A DNA stretch of 64,000 nt, from contig BRXU01000001.1 of NCBI GenBank assembly GCA_030267565.1, positions 4,216,001 to 4,280,000 of the forward strand, in the 5' to 3' direction. The notes under the pieces are model-generated. The model had not been told where the DNA came from. It saw nothing but the letters and a program-made list of their open reading frames with translations, and searched no databases. Below are positions 63,401 to 64,000 of this stretch, in pieces (positions within the stretch are counted from its first letter, which is position 1; each line of letters starts with the position of its first letter). The DNA comes from Pleodorina starrii (Eukaryota; Chlorophyta; Chlorophyceae; Chlamydomonadales; Volvocaceae). Made by a program: the position numbers and the translations under genes.

Positions 63401-63778
63401 GCATGTCCAGTTAGTTGACAGCAGACAGGGAATGCACATCAGCTAGCAGCAGCGCGTGGGCACTTCATTTCTGGCGCATCTTAGTGCGGTACATACAGAT
63501 CAAAAAATTGTACAATTCGAGGTACATATACGGCAAAACGGCATGCATATACGGCTCACTCGGCATCTTGGAATACACGCACGAGCCTTGGGAGGCGACA
63601 ATGGGGAACGCCCCTGTCCTCAACCCATATACCCCGCCACTCGTGGTAATTGTCTGACACGCCGCTCGCGCCGAGCAATCAGCGGCGGCCGCCTGGAGAG
63701 TCTGCGTCGACCCGAGGGACACTCCCGCCGAGGTATCGGCGTTGGGGGTCGCGTAGTAGCCCTCGAGCTTTGGGCAGC
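57160..63778 (-). CDS. Gene 1: modular cysteine-rich and proline-rich protein (5' end outside)
   Basis: Minus-strand exon order: A (63560-63778), D (63079-63147), C' (62485-62688), B (61850-62098), A (61120-61338), D-like (60570-60721), a region at 60.0-60.43 kb, a long proline-rich exon (58659-60065), then three C-terminal exons ending at TAG 57160-57162. The last four exons are all phase 0-0. It uses the same modules as gene 2, so the two are tandem paralogues. A likely extracellular matrix or cell-wall role is inferred from the SPPPP rod. One TGA in the rod exon would truncate the protein. Confidence 0.65.
57567..57607. repeat. Two adjacent inverted repeats
   Basis: ACCCAATCGATTGGGT (57567-57582) is a perfect palindrome. 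TACGTAGATA (57582-57591) pairs with TATCTACGTA (57598-57607) across a six-base loop. Both lie in the last intron of gene 1. Confidence 0.9.
57661..57822 (-). CDS. Gene 1 exon: C-terminal domain part 2
   Basis: 162 bases, exactly 54 codons, between a CACACAG acceptor and GTGAGT donor: [30 protein letters not shown] and [15 protein letters not shown]. Beta-rich in appearance; one N-glycosylation site NAT. Confidence 0.65.
58197..58295 (-). CDS. Gene 1 exon: C-terminal domain part 1
   Basis: 99 bases, phase 0-0, AG-GCC start and AAG-GTGCGC end: [20 protein letters not shown] then AWAPANKK. Unknown domain. Confidence 0.55.
58659..60065 (-). CDS. Gene 1 rod exon: globular start plus SPPPP repeat
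   Basis: Acceptor GTGCAG; the first 135 or so codons are globular ([43 protein letters not shown]). About 330 codons follow of [13 protein letters not shown] and PSPSPP, ending [11 protein letters not shown] at a GTGAGT donor. Frame and phase agree from end to end except for one TGA at 58989-58991. Pherophorin-like proteins of volvocine algae have such rods, but no pherophorin domain is recognisable here. Confidence 0.68.
60340..60431 (-). CDS. Gene 1 possible exon ([11 protein letters not shown])
   Basis: The minus strand reads [20 protein letters not shown] then ASIEIPSA before a weak GTACCT donor in phase 0, which would join the rod exon in frame. The acceptor (GTGTAG) needs a phase 1 donor that I could not pin down. 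Lower edge approximate. Confidence 0.35.
60570..60721 (-). CDS. Gene 1 D-like exon with extension
   Basis: It starts [20 protein letters not shown] and may continue through [21 protein letters not shown] to a GTAAGT donor (phase 0). A shorter form with GTAAGG donor at 60678 is also possible. NYLAGFKGL resembles the start of a C' module (SVLAGFKGP). Boundaries are uncertain. Confidence 0.45.
61120..61338 (-). CDS. Gene 1 second A module
   Basis: 219 bases, intact: [39 protein letters not shown] and GSCVYSKMP. It is nearly identical to the A exon at 63560, including flanking intron. Confidence 0.82.
61850..62098 (-). CDS. Gene 1 B module
   Basis: 249 bases, intact: [38 protein letters not shown] and [10 protein letters not shown]. 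Confidence 0.82.
62485..62688 (-). CDS. Gene 1 C' module
   Basis: 204 bases, intact: [36 protein letters not shown] and GSCMYFRAG. Confidence 0.82.
63079..63147 (-). CDS. Gene 1 D linker, intact
   Basis: 69 bases, phase 1-1. It encodes [19 protein letters not shown] then PAPA, with acceptor CGTAG and donor GTACGTAG. It is the best example of an unexpanded D exon and the model for the others. Confidence 0.68.
63560..63778 (-). CDS. Gene 1 A module (first in window)
   Basis: 219 bases, intact, encoding [19 protein letters not shown] and GSCVYSKMP with a GTGAGC donor. Sequence to the window end at 64000 is intron-like, resembling the segment upstream of other A exons. Confidence 0.8.
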
Positions 63779-64000
63779 CTGCGTGTACGCATCAGCATGT
63801 AACCAAACACGTACGTGCGTGAGTGGGTGTGTGCAGTGGTGGCGGAATGTGTAATAAATGCGGGATACATGTACAGTGCGGCGCGTGCGCAATTTCTCCA
63901 CGGGTGAAAGGAATCGCGGCATCAACAAAACGGATAAATCGTTGGGCTTTGGTGAAAATAATAACATGGCAAGGGCGGCTTGCCGATATGTGGAAGGGCC

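Overview
The window looks like nuclear DNA of a green alga, most likely chlorophycean or volvocine. Three things point that way: proline-rich cell-wall-type coding repeats (PPSPX and SPPPPP), phase-matched small exons with GT-AG borders separated by introns, and LINE elements of the dual-endonuclease (Dualen/RandI) type. No bacterial or organellar genes, tRNA, rRNA or CRISPR array were found. Everything here was read by eye from sequence; all family names come from motif recognition, not from searches.

Layout. (1) 1-11627: a GC-rich 15-bp minisatellite that runs off the left edge. Its + strand frame encodes (PPSPX)n. (2) 11628-23660: a nearly full-length LINE on the + strand, inserted inside that minisatellite. 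It carries a Josephin-like cysteine protease, an APE endonuclease, reverse transcriptase, a region resembling PCIF1-type methyltransferases, RNase H and a restriction-like endonuclease, and ends in an (ATT)n tail. It has two frameshifts and a SINE in its RNase H. (3) 23661-27245: the minisatellite resumes. (4) 27271-54564, minus strand: a giant modular gene (gene 2) with a signal-peptide exon at 54435-54564 and 24 further recognisable exons. These are small four-cysteine modules (A, B and C types) plus short proline-rich linkers (D), arranged as repeated C-B-A cassettes. It is littered with LINE fragments, MITEs, a second SINE, (ATT)n tails and a second LINE type, and several exons are broken. 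(5) 54565-57159: intergenic, with a tyrosine-recombinase remnant. (6) 57160 to beyond 63778, minus strand: a second gene of the same kind (gene 1). Its C-A-B-type modules lead into a long SPPPP exon and an unrecognised C-terminal domain; its 5' end is outside the window.

How it fits together. Genes 1 and 2 lie head to tail and probably encode secreted or extracellular-matrix proteins: strings of cysteine modules joined by proline-rich rods. All module exons are phase 1-1, so cassettes can be duplicated, lost or skipped without changing frame. The giant minisatellite occupies the place where the pattern predicts the third D (proline-rich) exon of gene 2, but it reads as proline-rich on the opposite strand. 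The rest of the window records heavy transposon traffic into this locus.
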